A DNA stretch of 64,000 bases, from assembly GCA_039619475.1 (NCBI GenBank), contig CM077116.1, positions 18,039,443 to 18,103,442 on the forward strand. The letters run 5' to 3'. The notes beneath the pieces were generated by a model. It did no database searches. It saw only the letters and a list, made by a program, of their open reading frames with translations, and was not told where the DNA came from. Origin of the DNA: Icerya purchasi (taxonomy: Eukaryota; Arthropoda; Insecta; Hemiptera; Monophlebidae). Made by a program: the position numbers and the translations under genes. The first letter of the stretch is position 1; each line of letters begins with the position of its first letter. Positions 47,440 to 59,375 of the stretch are shown here, piece after piece.

Positions 47440-48105
47440 TTCAAAGCATTAATCTCGACCACACGAAAAACTACCCGATAATCCAGGCTATTTTTGTCAG
47501 CGAACCAACATCTGCAAGAAACCATTTTTGATCCCATCACATTCTAACATAAAGGTGAAAAACGAGGAAACTGATATCGCTGCGAATGAAGCAACGAAGA
47601 TGTTTTTCCAGTACTAGAAATCGCAATCCCAATACAAGACCAAATAATCAACATTAAAAATCTATTTCACGATGCATAGGAGCTACACATCACTCCCACT
47701 ACCGATAAACTACGGAACGTCAAGTTAAACCCGGGCTCCATAGAAAACAACCATCCCATTACAACGCGATGAGATTATGATAACTCGGCTCAGAATTGGA
47801 CGCACTGCATTAATTTATAATTACATATTTGAAAAAAAAAATGTAATCAATATGCTGCCATTGTGGGCCGGAGCCTTCAACAGTCAAACACGTACTAACA
47901 AAGTGCACATCACACCGAACACTCTAACTGCAATATTTCGTTACACACAGACTTTCTAATAACCTAAAGGAACTTAAAAAGACCATCAAGTTCCTGATAA
48001 CAACAAATATATACCCGCTCATTTAATTACAATATAGCCTCAGTGCGCCTTTGATCAGAACTGTGGTACATGGCACCCAAAGAATAAAAAAACAAAAAAA
48101 AAATA
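47440..48105 (+). pseudogene. Jockey-like LINE 3' end (RNase H to tail)
   Basis: Frames include ETDIAANEATKM-like (RNase H end), IMITRLRIGRTALIYNYIF (the TRLRIGHT..lTH segment) and CTSHRTL after a VKHVLTKC-type zinc motif. A 3' UTR and A-rich tail (48079-48103) close it. 5' truncated. Confidence 0.7.
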
Positions 48106-48268
48106 CTTTCATTAAAAAAATAACAATTCGATACCAATGCAAAAAATGAAGTTGGAAATCATTTTTTCGGTTAAAATAAAATGCGCGGTTCAAATATAAG
48201 CGTGGGGGCGTCTTCACTGTTTAGGAATAGTTTGTTTCTTTAAGGACATATACATATATATATATATA

Positions 48269-48817
48269 TCTTATAAAGCTGCAAGAAAAAAAATCGTACA
48301 GCCCGTTCTATAGTAGCTAGACAGTTAATTTTTTTTTAATCGACGTATTTTCTTCGTGAGATCATAAAAAAATTATAAAACTCTTAAAATTTTATAGTTA
48401 AAGAGCCCAAATTTTGAATGAAAAGCAAGTTTTAAGAAAATTTTTTTCAAAAAATCCCACAGCCGGTTCTATATGAGTTACGGTATTGATTTTCTTTTTA
48501 ACCTGCGTACTAGTGTCTCTAAAAATAATTGAATGTATCAAAATCCCCAACGCCCTGTCAAGAGCATGAGACGCTTTACTTTTCTTTTACTTACTTTACA
48601 TTCCTCTCACATATATTACCATGCTAGCGGTTTCAGTTTTCAAATATTTTAATCTGAATTTCCCTTTTTTTATTGACGTATTGATGTACTTCTTTCTTTT
48701 TTTTTAGAAAAAAGAAAATGAGTATATGTATGTGAACGCTGCAGTCTTTATGAGAATTTATAAAGCAGTACAATTTAAAGTCTGAAGGAACGGGACCCAG
48801 CGAGACCAATCCCCTAG
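48269..48817 (+). mobile_element. Helitron-like non-autonomous element, copy 2
   Basis: Starts TCTTATAAAGCTGCAAGAAA after A-rich DNA and ends CCCCTAG|T at 48817, giving the TC...CTRR ends of Helitrons. Sequence matches copy 1 (897-1985) through the GTTCTATA-G-TAGCTAGA and TCTGAAGGAA stretches but with only one internal unit. The hairpin expected before CTAG is degenerate here (GGGACCCAGCGAGACC). Confidence 0.55.
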
Positions 48818-49216
48818 TATAAATATATAGATATATGTATGTAGAAAATATAAGATAACATTAATGAATGAGTTATTAATGCGTGCGTAATACGTTCAGC
48901 ATTTTTATATGGAGCAAGAACATTTTATAATTAAATGTATATCATGAAAACTTGCTATTTCGACGTTAATGTTTCATCGTTATTTCGAATATATGCACTT
49001 ACGCTTTCATTCGAATCATTGCTTTTTATGTAATCGAAAAAAATATTTTCAATTTTTGCTTTCATTTTTTTTCTACTGCCGCTGAGGTATTTTAGTTAAA
49101 GTGAAATTGTATACACTCATTAGAATGTATTTCGGTTATAAATATAAAAAATATTTTTTTGCTTTTGAGTTGATTTTCACGAAAGAATATTCTCATTTCA
49201 AGTGCGTTTCCAAAAA

Positions 49217-51648
49217 AAGCACTTGACTTAAACTTTTATTTTTTTTCATTTTTCTACTTTTTAGTGATGGGTGACATACATACATACGAATTATAGCCGT
49301 AATAAACTAAATTTATTTGCCAAATTCTGTAATATAAAACGCGTGCATTATCGTTATTATATACATGCGTACAAATATCAGACGATTTATTTGCATTAAC
49401 TTCCAGAAATGTAAATCGGTAATATATTAAGCGATTACTCACAAATATTATCGCAACGGATTTAATCGGTACACTGTTAAGTTCTCGAATATTTTACAAG
49501 TGCTTAAAATAGTCTATCAACACGTCAATCATTAATACATAAATTCCGAATAAATGTCACGTTGGATCATTACTATATGGTTTCTCGTTTGCTTCGCTTT
49601 TTCAAACAATTGCTCACATTCGATGACCACTTCAATACGTGTCATCATATCTTAAAAAAAATCGTTTAATTAATTGATATGAACACTCCGTACATTTGGC
49701 ATTCTGCAGAACCAAGTGAGTTAAATACCTTTAAAAAGAGAGATCCGATTTTATTGAATTCATTCTTAATAGTGCTACTGTCTCTTTGATTTAACCGAAA
49801 CGGTGAAACGCGTTTACGGTAACAAGGAATTAGTAGCAAGAAAGTCACGATTGGGTAAGAACCGAAAATTGTTATTGTAAATCTGACTGCCCTGCTATTT
49901 GCGATTGTTCTATTTCTTCTTTTTAAAACCAGTACGAAGCAAAGGTGTTGGACCAACCACGGTATAGAAAAATAATAAATTAAATTAATTACCCTAGATG
50001 CCGTTCTATATTCGTAAAAAGTGATTTATTTAAAGAGTTACTAAGAAAATGTGTTATTTGCCTAAGAAATGAAAAATTATTAAATGAAATGTGTGAAAGT
50101 AATAAGAAATGAAATATTACGACTATAAAGTAAGCGAATTAACACATTGAACATCGTCGTAAAATGTGCAAAAATTTCTAACCAACAGGTAATACAATAA
50201 AAACCAAAATTAGTTTTGACGATTGTCGAAGAATTTACTGCTACTCGTATTAGTTCAAGTAGCCTAGTTGCCAGAGCGCTTGGCTTCCGTTTCGGAAGCC
50301 TAGAGTTCGATCTGAGGCGACGTTAGAAATCATTACAAAATGAACGTTACCCATATCTGTACAGTTAGAATGTGCAAATCGGTAGTCATTTGAATTGAGC
50401 AATAAAGAATAAGTATGGTCTTTTGAAAACATGACAGATTTTTAATTTTACCCTCAGCGGAAATATGACAGAGTCGTTAATATTGTGCCATAAGTTATAC
50501 TATGTCTTTTCGTAAAGTGTAGTGATAGTCGTTGTTTCCTAAATGAACGTATTTCAGTTTTGTAGTGCTCTTAAATTTATGTACAGAGAATTCACTTACT
50601 TCGATTATGAGAAATTATTAGATAACATAAAAAATTTTCACAATTTTCCGTTACTACACGAAAAATCCATTATATAAAATTGCGAATTACACATATATAT
50701 ATATATAACGCGTGCATGTAAATATCAAATAAGAATACAATACGAAATCTTTCACGTGAAATACACCAATTTAAAAAAAATAATAATACCCATCTTTCAA
50801 TAGATTAGTTTAAATTTTTACAGTAAAAATTGTAGTTTAATTTCATATTGTAATTTTGAATTCGATTTGAAAAACTCGACAAATGAATTGTGATTCACAA
50901 GTGCATACGGTTTTCCGATGGTTCAATCTCTGTTTTTTTTTCGTGATAAACCATTAAATTGGTACGTTAAACGCGAATGCGGCAGATAGAATTATCGTGG
51001 TCGTTAACGAGGGTCCAAAAGGTTTACACATTATTTCTCATGTATGGACTTTAAATTTTCATTTTTGACATGGCAAGAATGAAAATTTACATACTATTTT
51101 ACATTTTATTTATTTCATTACTAGAGGCTTCGCTTCCAACTCCCGTGACGGGAAATTACACGAGTTTACATGCACTTGACTTCTGGTTAGTTAAAATACA
51201 TTGCTCCATTAAAATCATCTGGTTAACTTAGTTAAAGGATTTGTCGGATTGGTTCAATTCACCAGTTACCAATTTGTTCCGCACGGTTTTGGATAGACGA
51301 GAGATTGCCGGTATGTTAAGCAAAGTTCGATAATGTATATACGTGTATCTATTATGCAGAGCTAAAATTTTAATATCGTTTTATCAAGTTCAAAATAGGT
51401 GTAGGTTCAAACTTTTTGCGTAATATTGTCACCGGATATGGTGAATTTTAAAGCTACAGCTGAGTACGATCCCGAGATTTGACAAAAGTGTGATTCAATC
51501 GGGAGTTAAAATAGTGAAGCCGAATAAAAGTTTAATTAAAAAATAAATAAGAAACCATTTCTATATAAAAGAAAATTGGAAATTTCCAAAAAAAGAAAAA
51601 AAAATTTTTACCAACGCACTTTTAAATTACTTCAAACAAAATTTCAAT
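49217..51648 (+). repeat. Paralogous block 1, copy B (2.43 kb)
   Basis: Nearly identical to 3605-6036, same orientation, about 45.6 kb away. At its left edge TCAAGTGC (49198-49205) forms an inverted repeat with GCACTTGA (49219-49226), absent from copy A's flank. The minus ORF at 49666-49956 equals that of copy A. Block 2 follows after about 125 bp. Confidence 0.85.
50254..50326 (+). repeat. tRNA-like stretch with pol III boxes, second copy
   Basis: Same A box, palindrome and B box as at 4640-4712, inside block 1 copy B. Confidence 0.45.
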
Positions 51649-51793
51649 TGTAAACACTGTTGTAAACATTGTTGTAGTTTGTGGGGAAGAGCATGCTTTT
51701 CATTTCTTTGATTTTTATTTTATTTGTTATTAATTTTAAAATTAAGTTAGTTATATCAGTTATATTAAATAAATCTAGACGACTATATGACGG

Positions 51794-52355
51794 TTAACTT
51801 AATGTAATTTTATTTAATTTAATTTAATTTATTTATTTATAAATCTATTTATTTATAAATCTATTTATTTATAAATTGTAATTCAGTGATAGCCATTAAG
51901 ATTTGTTTCCTTCAAGTCGTTAGTTTCTTTTTGATTTAATATTAGTAGCTTATTATAGTTATAGAATTACAATTCTCACGTATGCACTAAATCAAACGTT
52001 ATCCCAACAACTTTTATTTTCGTACATTACGGCTACTGTATTTTTACCTTTCTTATTATTACAGTTAATTTAACTAAGAATGTTATATAGCAATTAAATA
52101 CTTTAATTTTCTTGGTAATAGTTGGGACTATGTTCTTTATCATCTTGACTAATACACACAATTTATCTACAAGTACACTTTTGCAAAGGACCTCTCACAC
52201 GCAACTCTTTTTTTTCTTTTTATTTTTCGTTCTCATCCTTTCATTAATCCTAGATTGTTAATTTGAGTTCATAGTTACAATACACACACAGTCCTCTGCA
52301 CCTTTATACACTTATTTTCTTAATATACGGTTTATTAAAAAAAAAAAAAAAAAAA
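51794..52355 (+). mobile_element. Retroposed insertion with poly(A) tail and 9-bp TSD
   Basis: ATATGACGG lies on both sides (51785-51793 and 52356-52364) and the insert ends in a 20-base A run. Copy A of the block has the uninterrupted site (8176-8200), so the boundaries are read directly. The insert is 562 bp, without ORF, beginning with TTTAATTTAATTTA and TTTATTTATAAATCTA repeats. Probably a 5'-truncated LINE 3' UTR or a SINE; family not recognised. Confidence 0.8.
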
Positions 52356-53118
52356 ATATGACGGCCACTGTAAATAAACTTATAAATTTAAGAATTTTTT
52401 AATATTAATCTCCACAGCTTGCGCAGCTACGCGCATGTGTGTTGTAAATTTGTATTATATTTTATGAAAAGGGTAGTTATTTCTTAAGTAAATCAATTAA
52501 AATTGAAATTGAATAACCAAAATAAAACATTTTAAAATACACTTACGGTTTTGGGCACGAATAGTCCAAAAAACACTTTTTAACAATAGACACAGATGCC
52601 TGTATGTGTGTGTATGGGAGTATGTATACATTTGCGCACTGTAAATAGAATTCTGTTACATTTTAACATTTGAACAATTGATGATGCTGTTTATTTTCAG
52701 TTCAAGTTCTTGGCTCGTAATTGATACAGAATATTAGATAGTAAGCAAATTTATTTGTTTATTTAATTTATTTATTTTTATATGATTTAAAGCAGTACTT
52801 ATTGTGTTTCGGCTATGACCACTTAATTAACATAAAGATAACGCATTAGCTCTGCATTAATAAGTTATGTGCGTAGTGCTATTAGCAAATCATCCCGGAG
52901 AACATCCTTTAAATCTTCCGTCGGTATATCGCTCTGCAATTTACAACCCTCGTATTTAGTTCAGGGACTTTTTAATTATTTAAAGAAATGAAAAAAAAAA
53001 AAAGTAATTCGTTATTTCGTAAACATTTTTATCAAAGTATGTTAAATATAATGCCAATCGGAAAATTGTTCAGTTTTGGAATAAATGCTGGAAAAAAAAG
53101 TTTTTAAAAAGAAAGAAA
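52356..53118 (+). repeat. Paralogous block 2, copy B
   Basis: Matches 8176-8771 plus 10950-11205. It is uninterrupted by the jockey-like LINE and therefore shows the pre-insertion site. Confidence 0.85.
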
Positions 53119-53985
53119 AACACCTTTTGAGAAATTGTTTATAAGTTCTGCATTGCTGGTGGTGTTTGACGTATTACCAACACAAAACAGAATTTTGTAA
53201 TAATGAAGTATGTTCCGGGTGGTTTAATAGAGGCATGCAATATTAAAAAGTTTTTTTTTTTGTTTTTATTTTGTCTCGGTGTAAAACCGTTAGGCCGGCA
53301 GTTATTGGTAGAAACCTTTCCACTAATCGTAATACATGTTCAATTTGTTTATCACTTGATTCTTCCACTCTTATCTTTACAATCTCTTACTTCAGTTCAT
53401 CAATCCGTAATCGTATTAGAATCAAATTTTCCTCTTTCCTTTTTTTCTATTGCTAGTACACTGTGAACCTTAACTTCACAATTTTCGGCGCCCTGTCAAG
53501 GGTATGAGATTTACTATACTTTTATTTACGATGTCAGATAACACTTTTCATTGGTGACCGATCCAGCTCGAGAAACTAGTATCTCAACACCTAAATGTGT
53601 GGATTTTCTTCATCTTAGTTGCTAGTCCCGACTTTAAACTTTATCATTAAATTTGTAATTAATCAAGCATTATAGCGAGGTAGAGAAGAAATGTTGAATA
53701 TTTCATTTAGGATAATTTAAAATTCAAGTGGATAGAAATGATCATTCATATACTTGGCAATTTTTTTCATCCTTCAGGGCTGAAATGTTACAACATTACC
53801 AAGAGTTTTAAAACCAAGGTACTGGAATGTATATTGTATAATACAATACCAAATGTATTCTACTTTCACTAATTTACTTCATTATTAAATATTAATTATG
53901 TAGTTTTTAAATATACATCGAATATTTCAGAACTATAAAAATACTGATGGCTTGTGTAAGAATAAAATTAATTAAAACAAGAAAT
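53119..53985. other. No gene recognised
   Basis: AT-rich. GCCCTGTCAAGGGTATGAGA (53489) resembles GCCCTGTCAAGAGCATGAGA inside the Helitron-like copy (48551); this hints at a shared element fragment. Short plus ORFs at 53203-53466 are unsupported. Confidence 0.4.
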
Positions 53986-54196
53986 ATGAAACATTGGGCA
54001 TGATAGAAGGAAGAAGAAATCCGGGAAGAAGAAAGACCGCTTGGATAGATAATATTAAAAAATGTACCGGAATTAAGAAAACAGAAGATCTAGTCAGAAT
54101 AGCAAAAGATCGAAATCAATTCCAGCAGATAATCCAATCCATACATGATAATTAAGCAATACCCGAATCGGGTGGCACGAGAAGAAGAAGAAGAAG
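53986..54196 (+). pseudogene. RTE-like LINE 3' end with (AAG)n tail
   Basis: ETLGMIEGRRNPGRRKTAWI, DNIKKCTGIKKTEDLVRIAK and DRNQFQQIIQSI form the conserved C-terminus of RTE/BovB-like ORF2; it ends TAA at 54154, and the 3' end is (GAA)n at 54179-54196. 5' truncated to about 70 codons. Confidence 0.8.
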
Positions 54197-54207
54197 TCTA
54201 ATTTTAT

Positions 54208-54481
54208 GTCGTCGTGATAGCCTAAAGAATTAAATTAAAATACTCGCTAATAATCGCGTGGAAGGCAATGGAAAACCACCACGTACAATATCATATGCGC
54301 GCTAGGTCAATACACAGCAGATACACACGGGACTACACTTTTGTAAAACGATGTAAATCAAACGATTACTATCAGTTCCAAAATAATTGCCTGGTACACA
54401 ACCTATATCAGTACAGCTAAAAATGTACGAATAGGTTGCGCCAACGCGCTATCTAGCGTACAGCACCTTAAGAAGAAGAAG
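54208..54481 (+). mobile_element. SINE ending in (AAG)n, exact 11-bp TSD
   Basis: TCTAATTTTAT flanks both sides (54197-54207 and 54482-54492). The 274-bp unit starts GTCGTCGTGATAGCCTAAAG and ends in AAGAAGAAG, the same tail as the RTE LINE fragment immediately upstream. A shared tail suggests it is mobilised by RTE-type machinery. A degenerate A box may be TGATAGCCTAAAG; no B box is convincing. Confidence 0.7.
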
Positions 54482-54492
54482 TCTAATTTTAT

Positions 54493-55805
54493 AGTATCTA
54501 TTAGGTTCTGTTTTAGCATTACATGAAGCATTAATACGAAAATGGAGAAAGCTATAGAATTGTTGAAAACTTGTTAATGGTATCGATACAATAACTATAT
54601 TCGAATCTATACTACAATAATCTGCGTATTGGGAATTTTATTATTCCAATTAGTAACAAGATAGAAATAAAATCGCACATTTTGGTTTTGAGGTATCAGT
54701 TTCTTGACCTGGATATGTAATCACAGTTGATTAATTATCCAAAAATTTAATAAAATAGCTATGTGAGGAGAGAGAATAAGATGGTTCTGGGACAGTGGTT
54801 GCACTGTTTGCCACCAGGGGACATAAGCGTGATAGTGTTGCGCTCATCCTCTGCACTCCGCCCTAGGTAGAAAGTATTCTCTAGAAGGCGGAGCTTTGTG
54901 TTCCAACCAATCAGGGCTGCTCCAATCTTTAGATAGAGTATTTGCGTACCCATTTCCATCGTCAATATGACGTCCACACAGCGATCTTCTATGGCGACAT
55001 TTTTATGCGTCCAGATCTAAGTTATTTTGTAATTTTAAAAATGCGATCCTACGCAAGTTTTTCCATACAATCTATATAACACGATACCTTTAAGTACTGT
55101 AAAGTGTTTACTACTTTCAAAATGTGAAAGCATCAAGTTTAGACCGTATCATAAAATTTGAAGCAAACAGCAACATAACCGGTCAGTATGTACAGGCTTG
55201 TAGAATCTGATTATATCATTACACGTGATTATTGCTTCGAGATTTTCAAGGCGAAAGTAAAAAAATGTTGCATTTCAAACTATTATCTCTTTATCTAACA
55301 TTTAAACGGCAGTTTCAGCCTAATATTTTGATTTTTTATAAATTCTACATGCTACAATTTGCCATTACTGTCGGAAAGATCTGAGCACGAAACAATTTAT
55401 GGTAAGCTCAGATTTATCTGCTTAACCATTTATACAACTAAGCTGGTTAATATTTTACTTTACTTGTATTAAAATAATTTAAAATATAGTAAATCGATCA
55501 CATACGTAAAAATACCTGTTTATTAAAAAGCAAAAAGGAATAGTGTGATATTTTAACTGTAAACATTGTATAAATTATAGTAAAGTATTTAAAATTAAAA
55601 GTGTCATAGAATTACAATATGTATTTTGGTATTTTAATTAATCAGAAAGATGGCTATGTATAAAATAAGGTACATAAGTGGCCAGAAAAAGAACTGTGAA
55701 AAATAGTATATTCTAATTTTTTTTAAATTACAATCATAAGTTTATGGCTTTTAAATGAAGTATACATTTTCAATTTAAACTTGACTCAGTATATATTATA
55801 GTAGT
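54493..55805. other. No gene recognised
   Basis: AT-rich except 54770-54990, which holds an imperfect palindrome (CTCCGCC...GGCGGAG, 54852-54898). No supported ORF. Confidence 0.4.
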
Positions 55806-55809
55806 CATT

Positions 55810-56700
55810 AAACCCGGGGACTGGGAGGTCCGCTAATCCGAACCCCAATTCCTGTCCCGGAGGCGAAAATTCACCCCAGACCGGTAATCCGAACACTAAA
55901 TTCACCCCAATTCATGTCCAGGTGGTCAAAATTCACCCAAGTTTCCTCCGATTCCTCCGAGTTTCCCCCGGACGGTTCCCGCTCGTTTCCGATAAACCGA
56001 ACGTCCAAACAGTGTCCAGAGGTCAATAAACTGTCCAAAGTGTTATTCGGGGGCGCAAGTAACCCCAATTAGTGTCCAGGTGCTGAAAGTTACCCCAAGT
56101 TCCCCAAATTTCTCCGAAATTCCTCTGTACGCGCCCCGCTCGTTTCCAATAAACCGAACCGATTATTAATGAACATAAGTATATTAATTAATGTCCGAAA
56201 GTAACCCAAGTCTCCCATCGCCCCGCCCGCCCGCTACGTTACCGCAATTTTTTTTTTTTTCAAAATTCCGAGGCCTAAGTAAGAAAATTCCAAAATTTAA
56301 CCCCAATATATTATTTAAAGCGTAAATCTAACCCAACACCTCCGTTACACCTCTCACACATATATTTCGTTCCCGCGCACGCTCCGGTCGCCGTCGCGAA
56401 AGCGCACGCGCCGATCCCACGCATATTCCGATGTCCACCGCGATATCCCGCGCACACATGCGCTCCGTTCCCGATACCGCGATTATTTCTTTAATATTTC
56501 AAAGCCTAAGTATACATAATATAAAATTAGCCGAAGTATATTTTTTATTTTCCTGATTTCCCGATCTTACTGCCATATGCTAAAGCGCTCGTCCCGATCC
56601 CGCGCATATATCTAACATAACGTTCTCCGCCGCGAAAGCGCACACGCCGATCCCCCGCACATCTCGTCCGTTTACGCTGCTCCAATTTTTTTTTGTAATT
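55810..56700. repeat. C-rich degenerate tandem repeats
   Basis: A unit of about 160 bp is repeated (55900-55998 and 56063-56160), sharing ACCCCAATT-N-GTGTCCAGGTG and CGCTCGTTTCC-G/A-ATAAACCGAAC. Further on, CGAAAGCGCAC-G/A-CGCCGATCCC occurs at about 56397 and 56632. GC content is clearly above the surroundings. No coding potential seen. Confidence 0.65.
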
Positions 56701-56939
56701 ATTATTTTTTTCACATAATAACCCAATCCCTTCTCTGTTGTCTAAACCTAACCGGTTATCCAAAACATTTACAAATTAACAAATCAAGTATTTCTATAGT
56801 TTAATACTATCCTTAGTCACTTTTACCCCTTCCGCCCTCTTTTCCGATCGATTCCGCTGTTTTAATATCGAATATATCGCATTCTATTTACTTTTACTAC
56901 GACCATTAAACCCCCGATCGACGCTCCCGACGCCTCCGT

Positions 56940-57520
56940 CATTTCATATTGAGAGGTAATTATTTTTTTATGTGACCGCTATGAATGCACACCGTCCATT
57001 CCCGCACACCCATCTGCTGTCGTTAGTTCCCATACCGTTCATAATAACTTTTATTCAACTCCAAGTATTATGGAATTATTTCAATTATATATTTTCTTCA
57101 CTTCCGATCATTTCTACTGACCGTTCATAATATTTTTATTTTCCTCCGGTTCTAAAAATAAATCCTACAATGTCTTCAACGCGATGAATGCGCACACATC
57201 TTCTGCAGTTAGTTTCCATATCGTTCTTAATAATTTTTCGAGCCTAAATATTATAGAAATAGCCGAAGTATATTTTTTTCGTTTCTGATCATTTCTTTCG
57301 ACCGTTCATAATATTTTTATTTTTCTCCGGTTCTAAAAATAAATCCTACAATGTCTTCAACGCGATGAATGCGCACACATCTGCCGTTGTTAGTTCCCAT
57401 ACCGTTCATAATAACTTTTTTCAACTCCAAGTATTATGGAATTATTCTAACTATATTTTTTTTTCGCTCCCGATCGTTTCTCCCGAACGTTCATAATTTT
57501 TTTCCAGACATATGTATTCA
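56940..57520 (+). repeat. Tandem units of about 183 bp
   Basis: Three units share ACCGTTCATAATA, a T-run, CTCCGGTTCTAAAAATAAAT, CCTACAATGTCTTCAACGCG and ATGAATGCGCACACAT (clear at 57158 and 57343; partial near 56976). Variants of the AATAGCCGAAGTATATTTTT segment also occur at 61000/62335, split by the mariner, linking these units with the leader of the gene at 62.9 kb. Confidence 0.75.
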
Positions 57521-58930
57521 AAAATGAAATCGAGTATAATTTTATTTAACACGGTTTCATAATTTCCCTCTCCATCCCCTATTCATCATACACAAATTAC
57601 AATTCTTTCATAATATATGTTCTAGACCCAGTCAAACAATCAACTCTCGCAGAAGTGTAGACGTTGCCTCCAACACCCATTTTGCTATCAATTATTGTAT
57701 ATTATTGTTAGATTATTTTTCCAAAAAGTCTTTTGAAATTTTTTTCCGTTCGTACATTTTTTTTTTTTTTATTTGCACGACATCCATTTCCATGCATACA
57801 CGTTTCCCTAGCAATTATAATATGTTTTATTTATTTTTCAACTCCTCCCAGACCTACATACACGTCATATTGTCACACTCACAGATAGGTTCCTTATTAA
57901 TCGTGAACATTTTTTTTTTCTGTATTAACCGCGGGAGCATATCTCAGCAGACCTACACATATACCACACACAGTCATTATATTTAATTTTTAATTATCGA
58001 TCTTTAATTATTTTTACTGGTATTATTTTTCCGACACATTCACCCCGTCTTACATACTTTACATCTTTTAACATTTTGATAGAGAAAATCTCAGGGCACT
58101 AAATAATTTTTATCAACATCGTAACTAAGTTTAATATTATACACATCTCAGTATAATTATTAAACGAAGGAACTATTATTTTCATTGACGATATTGTTGC
58201 TACAAACATTAATCGTCCTTTTCCAGGTATAGTCAACCTCTTCATGTATTCGTCTCGTCTTTCTATCAACCTTTGACCGCTCAATACTCCCCCGCTATTT
58301 ACCGTTATTCGCTAGAGGAATATTTTTTTAGACTCGTTCAAATACACACATGCACATAAAAAAATCGACATCAACGTCATCGAACACTGATCTCGACATT
58401 TCCAAGAAATTCAATCGCTGCTCCACAGTCTAAGATGTCTCCGCACGCCTCACCAGTCGTTTGTATCATTATTGAAGCGCCCGTCATGTACCGTTATTTA
58501 CGACCTTTTACAACATACAAATTCACGACATGTATACACCTTTTCTAGAAAGCATGGTGAAAATGGACAATCTCTCCCGATGAAAACCAGCTTGAATTAT
58601 GTACCGTTATTTCATTCATTTTGCAGAAGGTTAATTTAAGGCGTCCATGCACCTTTTCTACTAATAAATAAGCAAATGTAATCTTTAAACCTTTCTACCT
58701 TTTTGCAATCAATTTACTGATTGTACATACTTTTTATATTTTTTCCACATACTCCTTGATCGTCACAACCACCACAAAAGCGCACCATCCATTCGCACAC
58801 ACTCATCTGCTACCGTTAGATCTCATATCATTCATAATAATTTTTTCGATTCTATTAGTTTAAGAATATTTCATTTTTTTTTTGTTGTTTTTTTCTAACT
58901 GTAACATTTTTTTTTTTTCGAAATCTTTCG
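57521..58930. other. Spacer upstream of the first leader-bearing gene
   Basis: AT-rich with scattered TACCGTTATT motifs (about 58295, 58490, 58604) suggesting decayed repeats. No convincing gene. Confidence 0.4.
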
Positions 58931-58939
58931 TATTATATT

Positions 58940-59375
58940 TTTTCTCCCATATGTATGCTCACTATCGTAGCGAAAAATGCTCCGTTCATAACCTTACATG
59001 CATGTTACCATACCGATGTATTAGATCGTGCGACAATGTTATTGAGTCTGCTGAAACAGGATCTTCCTCTTCATATCTTTTGTAGAAAACGGTTTACATG
59101 TACACACCTACACTCAAACACACATATCTTCATCTCTCATTGACAACGTCTTTCAAACACCTCTATAACCAAAGGAATGTGGCTTTTCAAAGGCATGCAT
59201 TGAGGTAGATTGTTGAACGGATCTGATCGTGCAGGCAGTATTAGTTTTATGTTAAACGTGTTCATTTTGTAGAATCTGTGTTCTTCACGCATTATTAAAA
59301 ATTTACTGTAACGGTAAAAGTAATAATTTTCTACGTTTCTTTTTTAGTAAGAAGTTAAAAAAACAGTAATCAAAC
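58940..59375 (+). promoter_or_regulatory. Shared leader of tagged gene 1 with acceptor-like site
   Basis: Aligns with 62385-62939: TATGTATGCTCACTATCGTA, ACCTTACATGCATGTT, TTAGATCGTGCGACAATGTT, GAGTCTGCTGAAACAGG, AAAGGAATGTGG, GGATCTGATCGTGCAGGCAG and TTATGTTAAACGTG occur in the same order. It ends in a pyrimidine tract and TTTTTAG (AG at 59346-59347), 28 bases before the ATG, so a 5' UTR intron is likely. Donor not certain (ACGGTAAAAG near 59311 is one option). Confidence 0.6.

Noticed and set aside
56940..57520. CRISPR-like array
   Set aside because: Units are about 183 bp, diverged, without short identical repeats and unique spacers; the DNA is eukaryotic.
57705..57986. 93-codon Phe/Tyr/Ser-rich ORF upstream of tagged gene 1
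   Set aside because: Reads through T-runs of the repeat spacer; it lacks the shared leader and tag.
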